Source of the DNA: JAFGBM01 sp964564915
GTDB taxonomy: Bacteria > Actinomycetota > Actinomycetes > Actinomycetales > Demequinaceae
Length of the DNA stretch: 22,932 nucleotides
Direction: 5' to 3'
Assembly: GCA_964564915.1 (NCBI GenBank)
Contig: CAZMCU010000028.1
Location: 1 to 22,932, forward strand
Shown in pieces: positions 1 to 6,390 of the stretch. Each line of letters opens with the position of its first letter. Position 1 is the stretch's first letter. The translations under genes and the position numbers were made by a program. The notes beneath the pieces are model-generated. The model made no database searches, had not been told where the DNA came from, and worked only from the letters and a program-made list of their open reading frames with translations.

Positions 1-9
1 GGACCACCC

Positions 10-30
10 CCGGGGAAAAACCGGGGAAAA
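10..30. repeat. Tandem 10-nt repeat upstream of the exporter promoter
   Basis: CCGGGGAAAA occurs at 10-19 and again at 21-30, separated by one A. The 11-nt period (one helical turn) and the position just upstream of the putative -35 fit a regulator binding site, but no family can be named. Confidence 0.35.
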
Positions 31-35
31 CCCTT

Positions 36-65
36 ATGACGGGAACCTGGCAAACCGCCTAGTGT
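36..65 (+). promoter_or_regulatory. Putative sigma70-type promoter of the ABC-2 exporter operon
   Basis: A -35-like ATGACG (36-41) is followed after 18 nt by a -10 TAGTGT (60-65). The GTG start lies 7 nt downstream, so the transcript would begin at or next to the start codon (leaderless), consistent with the lack of a clear Shine-Dalgarno sequence. Upstream, the 10-nt unit CCGGGGAAAA is repeated at 10-19 and 21-30 and could be an operator. This is read from motifs only. Confidence 0.45.
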
Positions 66-72
66 TATTGCC

Positions 73-984
73 GTGCCCACGATCCAGACGGAAGCCGTCA
101 CACGAACGTTCGGGCCCGTCGTCGCCCTCTCCAACCTCACGGTCGAGATGCCGACCGGCGTCGTCGGTCTTGTCGGCGCGAACGGCGCGGGCAAGTCCAC
201 GCTCATCAAGATCCTCCTCGGCCTCATCCCACCAACGTCCGGAAGGGCGAGCATCCTCGGCATGGACTGCTTGACGGACGGGCTCAAGATTCGCGAGGTC
301 GTGGGGTACATGCCGGAGAGCGATTGCCTCCCCCTCGACATCTCCGCGACGGAGTTCCTCGTCCACATGGGGCGTATGTCCGGCCTCCCCACCCACGTTT
401 CGCGCGAGCGCACCGCGGATACCCTTCGCCACGTCGGCCTCTACGAGGAGCGCTACCGCCCCATCGGCGGGTACTCGACCGGCATGAAGCAGCGCGTCAA
501 ACTCGCCCAGGCGCTCGTCCACGACCCCAAGCTCGTCTTCCTCGACGAACCGACGAACGGCCTCGACCCCGCCGGCCGCGACGACATGCTCGACCTCATC
601 GAACGCATCGGCTCGGACTTCAACATCTCCGTCGTCGTCACGTCCCACCTCCTCGGCGAACTCGAACGCATCGCCGACCACATCGTCGTCATCGAGGAAG
701 GCGTTCTCCAGCGATCGACATCGACGGCCGACGCCACCCAGTTCAGCGGGTCCATGCTCGTCGAGGTCACGGACCGGATGGACGACGTTCTCGCGCGCCT
801 CAAGAAGAAGGGGGCGAAAGTCGCGGCGGGGACGACGGTAGGCACCTTCGCCGTCGAACTGACCGACGAGAAGGTGCTCGCGTGGATTCAAGCGATCGTC
901 GCCGACCTTGGGGTGGGGCTCATCCGCATGCAGCGGAAACGCCACCACCTCTCCGAGATCTTCCGGACGGAGGTGGAGGCGTAA
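73..984 (+). CDS. ABC-2 type exporter ATP-binding protein (first of two)
   Basis: Cytoplasmic ATPase subunit of an ABC-2 exporter, 303 aa. Walker A is GANGAGKST (35-43), the signature is YSTGMKQ (134-140), Walker B is LVFLDEP (154-160, catalytic E159) and the H-loop histidine is H192. The usual Q-loop position reads GYMPES, with Glu where many family members have Gln. The last 80 or so residues form an accessory C-terminal domain typical of drug/antibiotic-type exporters. The GTG start at 73 is chosen because the homologous region begins within a few residues and a -10 element lies 7 nt upstream. The stop overlaps the start of the permease gene (TAATG), so the two are translationally coupled. 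The substrate cannot be read from the sequence; a drug, lipid or peptide exporter is possible. Confidence 0.93.
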   Translation: MPTIQTEAVTRTFGPVVALSNLTVEMPTGVVGLVGANGAGKSTLIKILLGLIPPTSGRASILGMDCLTDGLKIREVVGYMPESDCLPLDISATEFLVHMGRMSGLPTHVSRERTADTLRHVGLYEERYRPIGGYSTGMKQRVKLAQALVHDPKLVFLDEPTNGLDPAGRDDMLDLIERIGSDFNISVVVTSHLLGELERIADHIVVIEEGVLQRSTSTADATQFSGSMLVEVTDRMDDVLARLKKKGAKVAAGTTVGTFAVELTDEKVLAWIQAIVADLGVGLIRMQRKRHHLSEIFRTEVEA

Positions 985-1907
985 TGGCGAGCGCGGATTC
1001 GGCCCACGGCGTCATCCACGACATCGGTTTCCGGCATTACGACGGGCCGAGGCTGGGCAGGGGATGGGCCGTTCGTTCCCTCCTCGTCGAGACCCTCCGC
1101 GGGGTGTTCGGGCTGGGCCGGCCATCGAAGGTCAAGACGATGCCGTGGGTGCTCCTCTCGCTCATCACGGTGCCCGCCCTCGTCATGGTCGTCGTCCTCA
1201 TCCTGACGAAGCAATCGCTTCCGCTCTCGTACACCCAGTACCCCATCGGCATGTGGCTTCTCATCGCGATGTTCATCGCGGGACGCGCGCCCTACGCCGC
1301 CTCGCGCGACCTTCGCGACGGCGTCATGCCCCTCTACCTCTCGAGGCCAATGCTGCGACGCGACTACGTCTTCGCCAAGTTCGCAGGGCTCTCCATCGGA
1401 ACGTTCATTTTCGTCGCCGTGCCCGAAACGGTGCTTCTGATCGGCTCGTTACTCGCCAAACTCCCCGCTTGGCACGAGATCGGTCAGTGGACCGGAGGGA
1501 TAGTCATGGCCGCCATCCTCTCGATCCTCTTGAGCGCCATCGGACTCGTTTTCGCGGCCTTTACCCCCCGCAGGGGCACGGGGGTGGCCGCGATCATGAC
1601 GACACTCATCATGACCAGCGCGATCGCGGGAATCCTCGAGGAGGTCATGCGCGAGACCGGTCACGGTGAGTTTGCGAGATACTTCCGCGCGCTCAACCCG
1701 TTTAGCCTCGTTTCGGAGTTGGGGCACTCCTACCTGGGTGTTGCCCTCCTCGACGAGGGGGGTGGCCCCGGCAACGGCGGCGGATCTCTGTATGTCGATC
1801 CCTCCCGCTTCACCATCGGCGTGGTCTTCACGCTCATCCTGGTCGGGATTGTCGCCGGATGCTACGGACTCCTCACGCGCCGCTACAAAAAGGTCGGTGG
1901 GGTATGA
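984..1907 (+). CDS. ABC-2 type exporter permease (first of two)
   Basis: Integral membrane subunit, 307 aa, pairing with the ATPase encoded just upstream. The N-terminal cytoplasmic part has the HYDGPRLGRGWA segment (18-29) seen in actinobacterial ABC-2 permeases. Hydrophobic segments lie at about 54-75, 87-101, 134-157, 172-193, 200-217 and 276-297, giving about six helices. A Gly-rich extracytoplasmic loop (257-267) precedes the last helix. The ATG at 984 overlaps the TAA of the preceding gene and its own stop overlaps the next start (ATGA), so the operon is tightly coupled. An in-frame extension back to 324 exists but lies inside the ATPase gene in another frame and has Arg/Pro/His-rich shadow composition. 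Confidence 0.88.
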   Translation: MASADSAHGVIHDIGFRHYDGPRLGRGWAVRSLLVETLRGVFGLGRPSKVKTMPWVLLSLITVPALVMVVVLILTKQSLPLSYTQYPIGMWLLIAMFIAGRAPYAASRDLRDGVMPLYLSRPMLRRDYVFAKFAGLSIGTFIFVAVPETVLLIGSLLAKLPAWHEIGQWTGGIVMAAILSILLSAIGLVFAAFTPRRGTGVAAIMTTLIMTSAIAGILEEVMRETGHGEFARYFRALNPFSLVSELGHSYLGVALLDEGGGPGNGGGSLYVDPSRFTIGVVFTLILVGIVAGCYGLLTRRYKKVGGV

Positions 1908-2815
1908 GCCTCATCGAACTCACGGGGGTCTCCCGCTGGTTTGGGAACGTCGTCGCCGTCAACGACGTGACGATGACGATCGGGGCGGGTGTCACCGGCC
2001 TCCTGGGCCCCAACGGGGCCGGCAAGTCCACGCTCCTCTCGATGATGAGCGGCTTCCTCGCCCCGTCCGCCGGCACCGTCACGCTCGACGGCGTCCCGGT
2101 GTGGCTCAACACCGACGTCTATCGACGCATCGGCTTGGTCCCCGAAACCGAGGCGCTCTACGATTCGCTGACCGGCTGGGAGTTCGTCCTCATCAACGCG
2201 CAATTGCACCAACTCCCCGACCCGGCCGCGGCGACGCGCAGGGCCATCGCCGCCGTCGACATGGTCGACGCCCAAAAGCGCGAGGTCGGCAAGTACTCGA
2301 AGGGAATGAAGCAGCGGATCAAGATGGCCACCGCACTCGTCCACGAACCGGAGGTCCTGCTCCTCGACGAACCGTTCAACGGCATGGACCCACGGCAGCG
2401 CATGCACCTCCTCGACCTGCTCCAGTCGCTCGCGGCCGAGGGGCGGACGGTTCTCTTCAGCAGCCACATCCTCGAGGAGGTGGAACAGATCGCCGGCACC
2501 ATCGAGGTTCTCGTCGCGGGCCGCCACGCCGCCTCCGGAGACTTCCGTAAGATTCGCAGGCTCATGACGGAACGCCCGCATCAGTACTCGATCACCTCGG
2601 CGGACGACCGCAAACTCGCGGCCGCGATCATCGCCGACGGATCCGCCGACGCCGTGAGCCTCTCCGTGAAGGGGCTCGAGGTTCAGGCCTCCGACTTCGG
2701 TCGCTTTGTCCAGGCCCTTCCCCGACTGGCTCAGGCGGGTCACATCCAACTGTTCGAGGTGACTCCCGCCGACGAGTCCCTCGAAAGCGTCTTCGCCTAC
2801 CTGGTGTCGCGATGA
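1904..2815 (+). CDS. ABC-2 type exporter ATP-binding protein (second)
   Basis: Second ATPase of the operon, 303 aa, similar in length and layout to the first. Walker A is GPNGAGKST (35-43), the signature YSKGMKQ (131-137), Walker B VLLLDEP (151-157) and the H-loop H188. The segment after Walker B reads FNGMDP rather than TNGLDP. The C-terminal domain (about 215-303) is again an accessory domain. The start ATG overlaps the permease stop by 4 nt. Two ATPases and two permeases in one operon could form one heteromeric exporter or two homodimeric ones; the sequence does not decide. Confidence 0.93.
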   Translation: MSLIELTGVSRWFGNVVAVNDVTMTIGAGVTGLLGPNGAGKSTLLSMMSGFLAPSAGTVTLDGVPVWLNTDVYRRIGLVPETEALYDSLTGWEFVLINAQLHQLPDPAAATRRAIAAVDMVDAQKREVGKYSKGMKQRIKMATALVHEPEVLLLDEPFNGMDPRQRMHLLDLLQSLAAEGRTVLFSSHILEEVEQIAGTIEVLVAGRHAASGDFRKIRRLMTERPHQYSITSADDRKLAAAIIADGSADAVSLSVKGLEVQASDFGRFVQALPRLAQAGHIQLFEVTPADESLESVFAYLVSR

Positions 2816-2840
2816 GTCTCAGCGGAAGGAACGGGTCCCG

Positions 2841-3566
2841 ATGAACGTCGTCGTCATGCGGCTCACGATGCGCGGCCTCCTCGGGGGAAAGCGAGCGTTG
2901 CTCCTTCTCCTGCTACCCGCGCTTCTCCTGCTCGTTGCGGGTCTGACGCGCTGGGGCTCGGGCGGCAACCCCGACGCGACCTCGGCCATGGCCGCCAACT
3001 TCGCCATGGGGACGCTCCTCCCCCTCATGTGCCTCCTCATCGGAACCGGTGCGATCGGCCCCGAGATCGAGGACGGCTCAATCGTCTACCTCCTCGCCAA
3101 GCCTCTTCCCCGCCGAACCATCGCCCTGTCCAAACTGACGGTCGCCATCACCGCGTCCTTGGTGCTCGGCACGATCTCGACCGTCGCCGCCATCCTCATC
3201 GCCGGCGATCAAGGCTGGTGGCTCACGAACGCGTACGTCACCTCCGTTGCACTCGCCGCCATCGGCTACACCGCCATCTTCTTCATGCTCGCGATCGTCA
3301 GTCGCAGCGCGGTGATCGTCGGACTCATTTACGCCCTGCTGTGGGAAGGCGTTCTCGGCGGATACGTCCCCGGAATCCGCGTGCTCAGCGTTCGACAGTG
3401 GGCGCTCTCCGCGGCGGAACGCGTTCTCGACGGCCAACCCAGCCTGATGCCCCACTCCGAGGTCAGCCTCACCACGGGCCTCATCATGCTCGCCATCACG
3501 ACGGTCGTGGTGACCGTGCTCGGCGTCCGCAAACTCAAAACCCTTCCCATGAGGGTCGCCGAGTAA
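2841..3566 (+). CDS. ABC-2 type exporter permease (second)
   Basis: Membrane subunit, 241 aa, last gene of the exporter operon. It has a very hydrophobic first helix (19-35), then segments at about 54-74, 99-121, 132-153, 156-174 and 212-229. The motif GPEIEDGSIVYLLAKPLPR (73-91) is typical of ABC-2 permeases of the NosY/ABC2_membrane_5 type. The ATG at 2841 is preceded by GGAAGGA (2824-2830) at a workable distance, and 25 nt separate it from the upstream ATPase gene. It is shorter than the first permease and differs in sequence, which favours a heteromeric arrangement or two separate pumps. Confidence 0.87.
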   Translation: MNVVVMRLTMRGLLGGKRALLLLLLPALLLLVAGLTRWGSGGNPDATSAMAANFAMGTLLPLMCLLIGTGAIGPEIEDGSIVYLLAKPLPRRTIALSKLTVAITASLVLGTISTVAAILIAGDQGWWLTNAYVTSVALAAIGYTAIFFMLAIVSRSAVIVGLIYALLWEGVLGGYVPGIRVLSVRQWALSAAERVLDGQPSLMPHSEVSLTTGLIMLAITTVVVTVLGVRKLKTLPMRVAE

Positions 3567-3810
3567 AGAACCCCCTGGAAACGGATCAAGGCGGAGCCCA
3601 AAGGACCCCGCCCTGTCCCGGCGACACGAGCGCGAGGGGGGTAGAAGGGGGAGCGCCCGCGTCGCACGGCTGGTGCCTGCTACGTCGCTACGAGAATAAC
3701 TCCCCTCGGCAACGGCGTCGCACGCGTGCTCGATGGCTATGTCCGTATAGCCCCCCCAATGTCCATAAGGTCCTCCTCGATCGTATCCCCTGGTGTCCGC
3801 ATCGCGCGGC
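3567..3810. other. Intergenic region between exporter operon and cysteine locus
   Basis: About 244 nt without a convincing gene. A weak GGCGG/CCGCC pairing (3590-3594 with 3608-3612) could be the remnant of a terminator, but no U-tract follows. A 5-codon ATG...TAG near 3734-3751 is not credible as a gene. I see no repeats or RNA gene here. Confidence 0.5.
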
Positions 3811-3839
3811 TTGCCGTGATCCTGCCCCCGCGCTACCCT
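3811..3839 (+). promoter_or_regulatory. Putative sigma70-type promoter of the cysteine operon
   Basis: TTGCCG (3811-3816), a 17-nt spacer, then TACCCT (3834-3839). The predicted start near 3846 would give a short 5' end of about 20 nt before the leader ORF, whose Shine-Dalgarno GAGGAAGG lies at 3851-3858. The same TTGCC -35 with 18-nt spacing recurs before the serine protease gene at 16824. Confidence 0.55.
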
Positions 3840-3865
3840 GACACCACAAAGAGGAAGGCAGGGAC

Positions 3866-3991
3866 ATGAGCGACTTCTCGCTCCGCGTCACACCGGTGAC
3901 CGCGTTGTCCCGTGTCCACGCGACACTGGTTCCCCTTCCCACCCGTGCGTCGATGTGCGCCTGTGGCGCGTGCTGCTGCGTTTGTCTCTAG
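3866..3991 (+). CDS. Polycysteine leader peptide upstream of cysK-cysE
   Basis: A 41-codon ORF with a strong Shine-Dalgarno (GAGGAAGG, 3851-3858, 7 nt before ATG). It ends in MCACGACCCVCL-stop, with Cys at residues 31, 33, 36, 37, 38 and 40: six of the last eleven residues, encoded by TGC/TGT at 3956-3985. Position between the promoter and cysK, size, and the end-loaded run of codons for the pathway product are the hallmarks of an attenuator leader. Mycobacterial cysteine operons are known to carry polycysteine short ORFs that act as cysteine-responsive attenuators. Here the leader has a ribosome-binding site, and the first 30 codons contain the sequence complementary to the cysK Shine-Dalgarno. 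The peptide probably has no function of its own; ribosome stalling at Cys codons would be the signal. Confidence 0.8.
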   Translation: MSDFSLRVTPVTALSRVHATLVPLPTRASMCACGACCCVCL

Positions 3992-4043
3992 AGCGCTGGC
4001 ACCCGCTTTCCCAGCGCCGGGGGTTCCCCCCGCGCCAGCGCTC
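3991..4043 (+). promoter_or_regulatory. Mutually exclusive hairpins after the polycysteine leader (putative attenuator)
   Basis: A perfect 10-bp inverted repeat pairs GAGCGCTGGC (3991-4000) with GCCAGCGCTC (4034-4043). The same 5' arm can instead pair over 7 bp (GCGCTGG 3993-3999 with CCAGCGC 4011-4017). A third, internal option is GGGGG (4019-4023) with CCCCC (4026-4030). The 5' arm begins at the last base of the leader stop codon, so a terminating ribosome would cover it while one stalled on Cys codons would not. No U-tract follows, which argues for translational rather than classical Rho-independent attenuation. Pairings are seen; the switching mechanism is inferred. Confidence 0.6.
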
Positions 4044-4111
4044 GCCCCATCACCAGGAATTGTGACGACCCTCGCGGTCGTTCTCCCATCGTCAACCGGA
4101 AGGGGCCTCTC

Positions 4112-5047
4112 ATGGCACAGATCTACGATGACATCACGCAACTCGTTGGCAACACCCCGCTCGTCCGCATCAACCGCCTCACCAAGGGCGTGAAGGCGAC
4201 CATCCTCGCCAAGCTTGAGTTCTACAACCCAGCAAACTCCGTCAAGGATCGCCTCGGTGTCGCGATTATCGACGCCGCGGAACGAGACGGGTCGCTCAAA
4301 CCGGGCGGAACCATCGTCGAGGCCACGTCGGGTAACACCGGCATCGCGCTCGCCATGGTCGGTGCCGCCCGCGGCTACAAGGTCGTCCTCACCATGCCGG
4401 ACTCCATGTCCAAGGAACGCCGCGCGCTGCTTCGGGCGTTCGGGGCGGAGCTCATCCTGACCCCCGGCCCGGATGGCATGAAGGGGGCCGTCGACGCCGC
4501 GGAACGAATCGCCGCGGAACGCCCCGGCGCGATCCTCGCCCGGCAGTTTGCCAACGTCGCCAACCCCGAGATCCACCGGACGACGACGGCGGAGGAGATC
4601 TGGACGGACACGGTAGGCGCGGTCGACATCTTCGTCGCGGGAATCGGCACCGGGGGCACGATCACCGGCGTGGGAGAGGTGCTCAAGAAGCGCAACCCCA
4701 ACGTCCAGATCATCGGGGTCGAGCCCGCGGAATCGCCCATCCTCAATGGTGGCCAGCCCGGTCCCCACAAGATCCAGGGCATCGGCGCCAACTTTGTTCC
4801 CGAGATCCTCAACACCGAGGTCTACGACGAGATCGTCGACGTGGACTCCGAGGCCGCGATGGCGATGGCGAGGCGCGCGGCCCGGGAAGAGGGGCTGCTC
4901 GTGGGCATCTCGTCCGGTGCCGCCCTTCACGCGGCGATCGAGGTGGGCAAGCGCCCCGCCAACAAGGGCAAGACGATCGTCGTCATCATCCCGTCCTTCG
5001 GGGAGCGCTACCTCTCGACCCCGCTCTATGCGGACCTAATGGACTAG
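4112..5047 (+). CDS. cysK: Cysteine synthase (O-acetylserine sulfhydrylase), PLP-dependent
   Basis: Makes L-cysteine from O-acetyl-L-serine and sulfide in the cytoplasm, 311 aa, the usual length. The PLP-binding lysine is K45 in NPANSVKDR. The substrate loop TSGNTG is at 72-77, the phosphate-binding loop GIGTGGT at 177-183, GISSGA at 265-270, and the PLP-ring serine S295 in PSFGERYLST. The Shine-Dalgarno GGAAGGGG (4098-4105) lies 6 nt before the ATG and is perfectly complementary to 3932-3939 inside the leader ORF, so translation could be masked when leader RNA folds back. It sits directly upstream of cysE, its partner in the cysteine synthase complex. CysM or cystathionine beta-synthase is less likely given length and motifs. 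Confidence 0.96.
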   Translation: MAQIYDDITQLVGNTPLVRINRLTKGVKATILAKLEFYNPANSVKDRLGVAIIDAAERDGSLKPGGTIVEATSGNTGIALAMVGAARGYKVVLTMPDSMSKERRALLRAFGAELILTPGPDGMKGAVDAAERIAAERPGAILARQFANVANPEIHRTTTAEEIWTDTVGAVDIFVAGIGTGGTITGVGEVLKKRNPNVQIIGVEPAESPILNGGQPGPHKIQGIGANFVPEILNTEVYDEIVDVDSEAAMAMARRAAREEGLLVGISSGAALHAAIEVGKRPANKGKTIVVIIPSFGERYLSTPLYADLMD

Positions 5048-5140
5048 GCCTCCCATGGAACGGAACAGGAGTAGTCGGGGAGCCCATCCCCCGGTAGGTT
5101 CGAAACGTCTCGCTAAACGCGACGCGAGTGAGGAGCGATC

Positions 5141-5794
5141 ATGGCGGAGCGAGTAGGTATCTTCCGGCGAATCCAGGAGGACCTGTGCGCCGCCCGGAAT
5201 CGCGACCCCGCCGCGCGATCGACGTTCGTGATCCTCGTGTCCTATCAGGGCGTCCACGCCTTGTGGTACCACCGCTACGCCCACTGGCTATGGCGTCACG
5301 GACTCAAGCGCTCGGGCAGGTTCGTCTCCCAGTACGCCCGCAGGGCCACCGGCATCGAGATCCACCCCGGTGCTCAGATCGGACGCCGGGTGTTCATCGA
5401 TCACGGCATGGGGGTCGTCATCGGGGAGACCTCCATCGTGGGCAACGACGTGCTCCTCTTCCACGGCGTCACGCTCGGTGGCACGTCGATGACGACGGGG
5501 AAACGCCACCCGACGATCGGCGACCGGGTCGTCGTCGGCGCGGGGGCGAAGATCCTCGGGGCGATTTACGTTGGGAACGACGCCAGGATCGGGGCGAACG
5601 CCGTCGTCGTCAAGGACGTTCCCGAAGGGGCGACGGCCGTCGGCGTCCCCGCGGCTATCCGCGAACACCCCAAACCCAAGGAGGCGAAGACCGCGGCGTC
5701 ATGCGTCGACCAGGGAGACTCGCATCGGCACCCAGGAGACGCCCCGCTCTACGATGGTGACGACGTCCACGAACCCGCTATGTACTACATCTAG
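5141..5794 (+). CDS. cysE: Serine O-acetyltransferase with CysK-docking C-terminal Ile
   Basis: Acetylates L-serine with acetyl-CoA to O-acetylserine, the substrate of CysK. It is a 217-aa short form as in many Gram-positives: an N-terminal helical part (1-65) then left-handed beta-helix hexapeptide repeats (70-172). Active-site candidates are D22 in RDPAARS and H88 in FIDHGMGVVIGE, with H108 in LLFHGVTLGG near the CoA site. An Asp/His-rich tail of about 40 residues ends in MYYI. A C-terminal Ile is the residue by which CysE inserts into the CysK active site in characterised complexes, for example DFSI in mycobacteria and DYVI in plants. The ATG at 5141 follows AGGAG (5131-5135). The 93-nt gap from cysK contains no clear terminator, so co-transcription is likely. 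Confidence 0.95.
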   Translation: MAERVGIFRRIQEDLCAARNRDPAARSTFVILVSYQGVHALWYHRYAHWLWRHGLKRSGRFVSQYARRATGIEIHPGAQIGRRVFIDHGMGVVIGETSIVGNDVLLFHGVTLGGTSMTTGKRHPTIGDRVVVGAGAKILGAIYVGNDARIGANAVVVKDVPEGATAVGVPAAIREHPKPKEAKTAASCVDQGDSHRHPGDAPLYDGDDVHEPAMYYI

Positions 5795-5801
5795 GACCCC
5801 T

Positions 5802-6308
5802 ATGGACAATCTCACCGGTATCAACGTTGGCTCGGGAGACGCGTGCGAACCGTCCCCACCCGGATCGAACCACGCCCCGGACGACGAGGTTCTCGCCGCC
5901 CTTCTCGCCACCACGCGGACGGTCGCCATCGTCGGCGTTTCCCCCAATCCCGAACGTACGTCCCACGAGGTGGCGGCGTGGCTGGCCGCCAACACCCCCT
6001 ACGACCTCTATTGGGTCAATCCCGTCGCTCGGGGCGAGACGATCTTGGGCCGTCCGATCTACTCCTCGCTCACCGACCTTCCCGTCGTTCCCGACATCGT
6101 CGACGTGTTCCGTCGTGCCGATGCCGTCCCTCCCGTCGTCGACGAGGCGATCGCAATCGGGGCTAGAGCCGTGTGGATGCAACTCGGGATCGTGAACGAA
6201 GGGGCGGCCGCAACCGCACAGGCGGCGGGTCTCACGGTGATTCAGAACCGCTGCATCAAGATCGAGTATGCGCGTTTGCGCGGCGCGATCGAAGCCGCGA
6301 GAACCTAG
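5802..6308 (+). CDS. CoA-binding domain protein (YccU-like)
   Basis: A small cytoplasmic Rossmann-fold protein, 168 aa, of the CoA_binding_2 family. Residues 1-28 are a variable N-terminus. The fold begins at TVAIVGVSPNPERTSHEV (40-57), the nucleotide-binding beta-alpha unit. VWMQLGIVNEGAA (124-136) and QNRCIKIEYARL (148-159), with conserved C151, complete the domain. Family members bind CoA, but most have no proven reaction. The ATG starts 7 nt after the cysE stop, so it probably belongs to the cysteine operon; a link with acetyl-CoA use by CysE is a guess. A longer in-frame reading back to 5571 lies inside cysE and is rejected. Confidence 0.85.
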   Translation: MDNLTGINVGSGDACEPSPPGSNHAPDDEVLAALLATTRTVAIVGVSPNPERTSHEVAAWLAANTPYDLYWVNPVARGETILGRPIYSSLTDLPVVPDIVDVFRRADAVPPVVDEAIAIGARAVWMQLGIVNEGAAATAQAAGLTVIQNRCIKIEYARLRGAIEAART

Positions 6309-6390
6309 CCTTCCCCTCCCGGCGATTGTTGCCGAATCGTGTCCCCCTAGCCCTGGCGCAGCATCGAAGCCGCCTGCCATCATCGTGTCC

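Noticed and set aside
4019..4030. G5/C5 hairpin after the leader as a Rho-independent terminator
   Set aside because: The loop is only 2 nt and no U-tract follows; it is better regarded as one of several alternative pairings.
4064..4082. ACGACC/GGTCGT 6-bp hairpin before cysK as a terminator
   Set aside because: The stem is short and followed by TTCTCCC rather than a U-run; it may contribute to leader folding but cannot be supported alone.
3833..4930. 365-codon minus-strand ORF opposite cysK
   Set aside because: It is antisense to a cysK with every catalytic motif intact, has Arg/Asp/Gly/His shadow composition, and overlaps the polycysteine leader.
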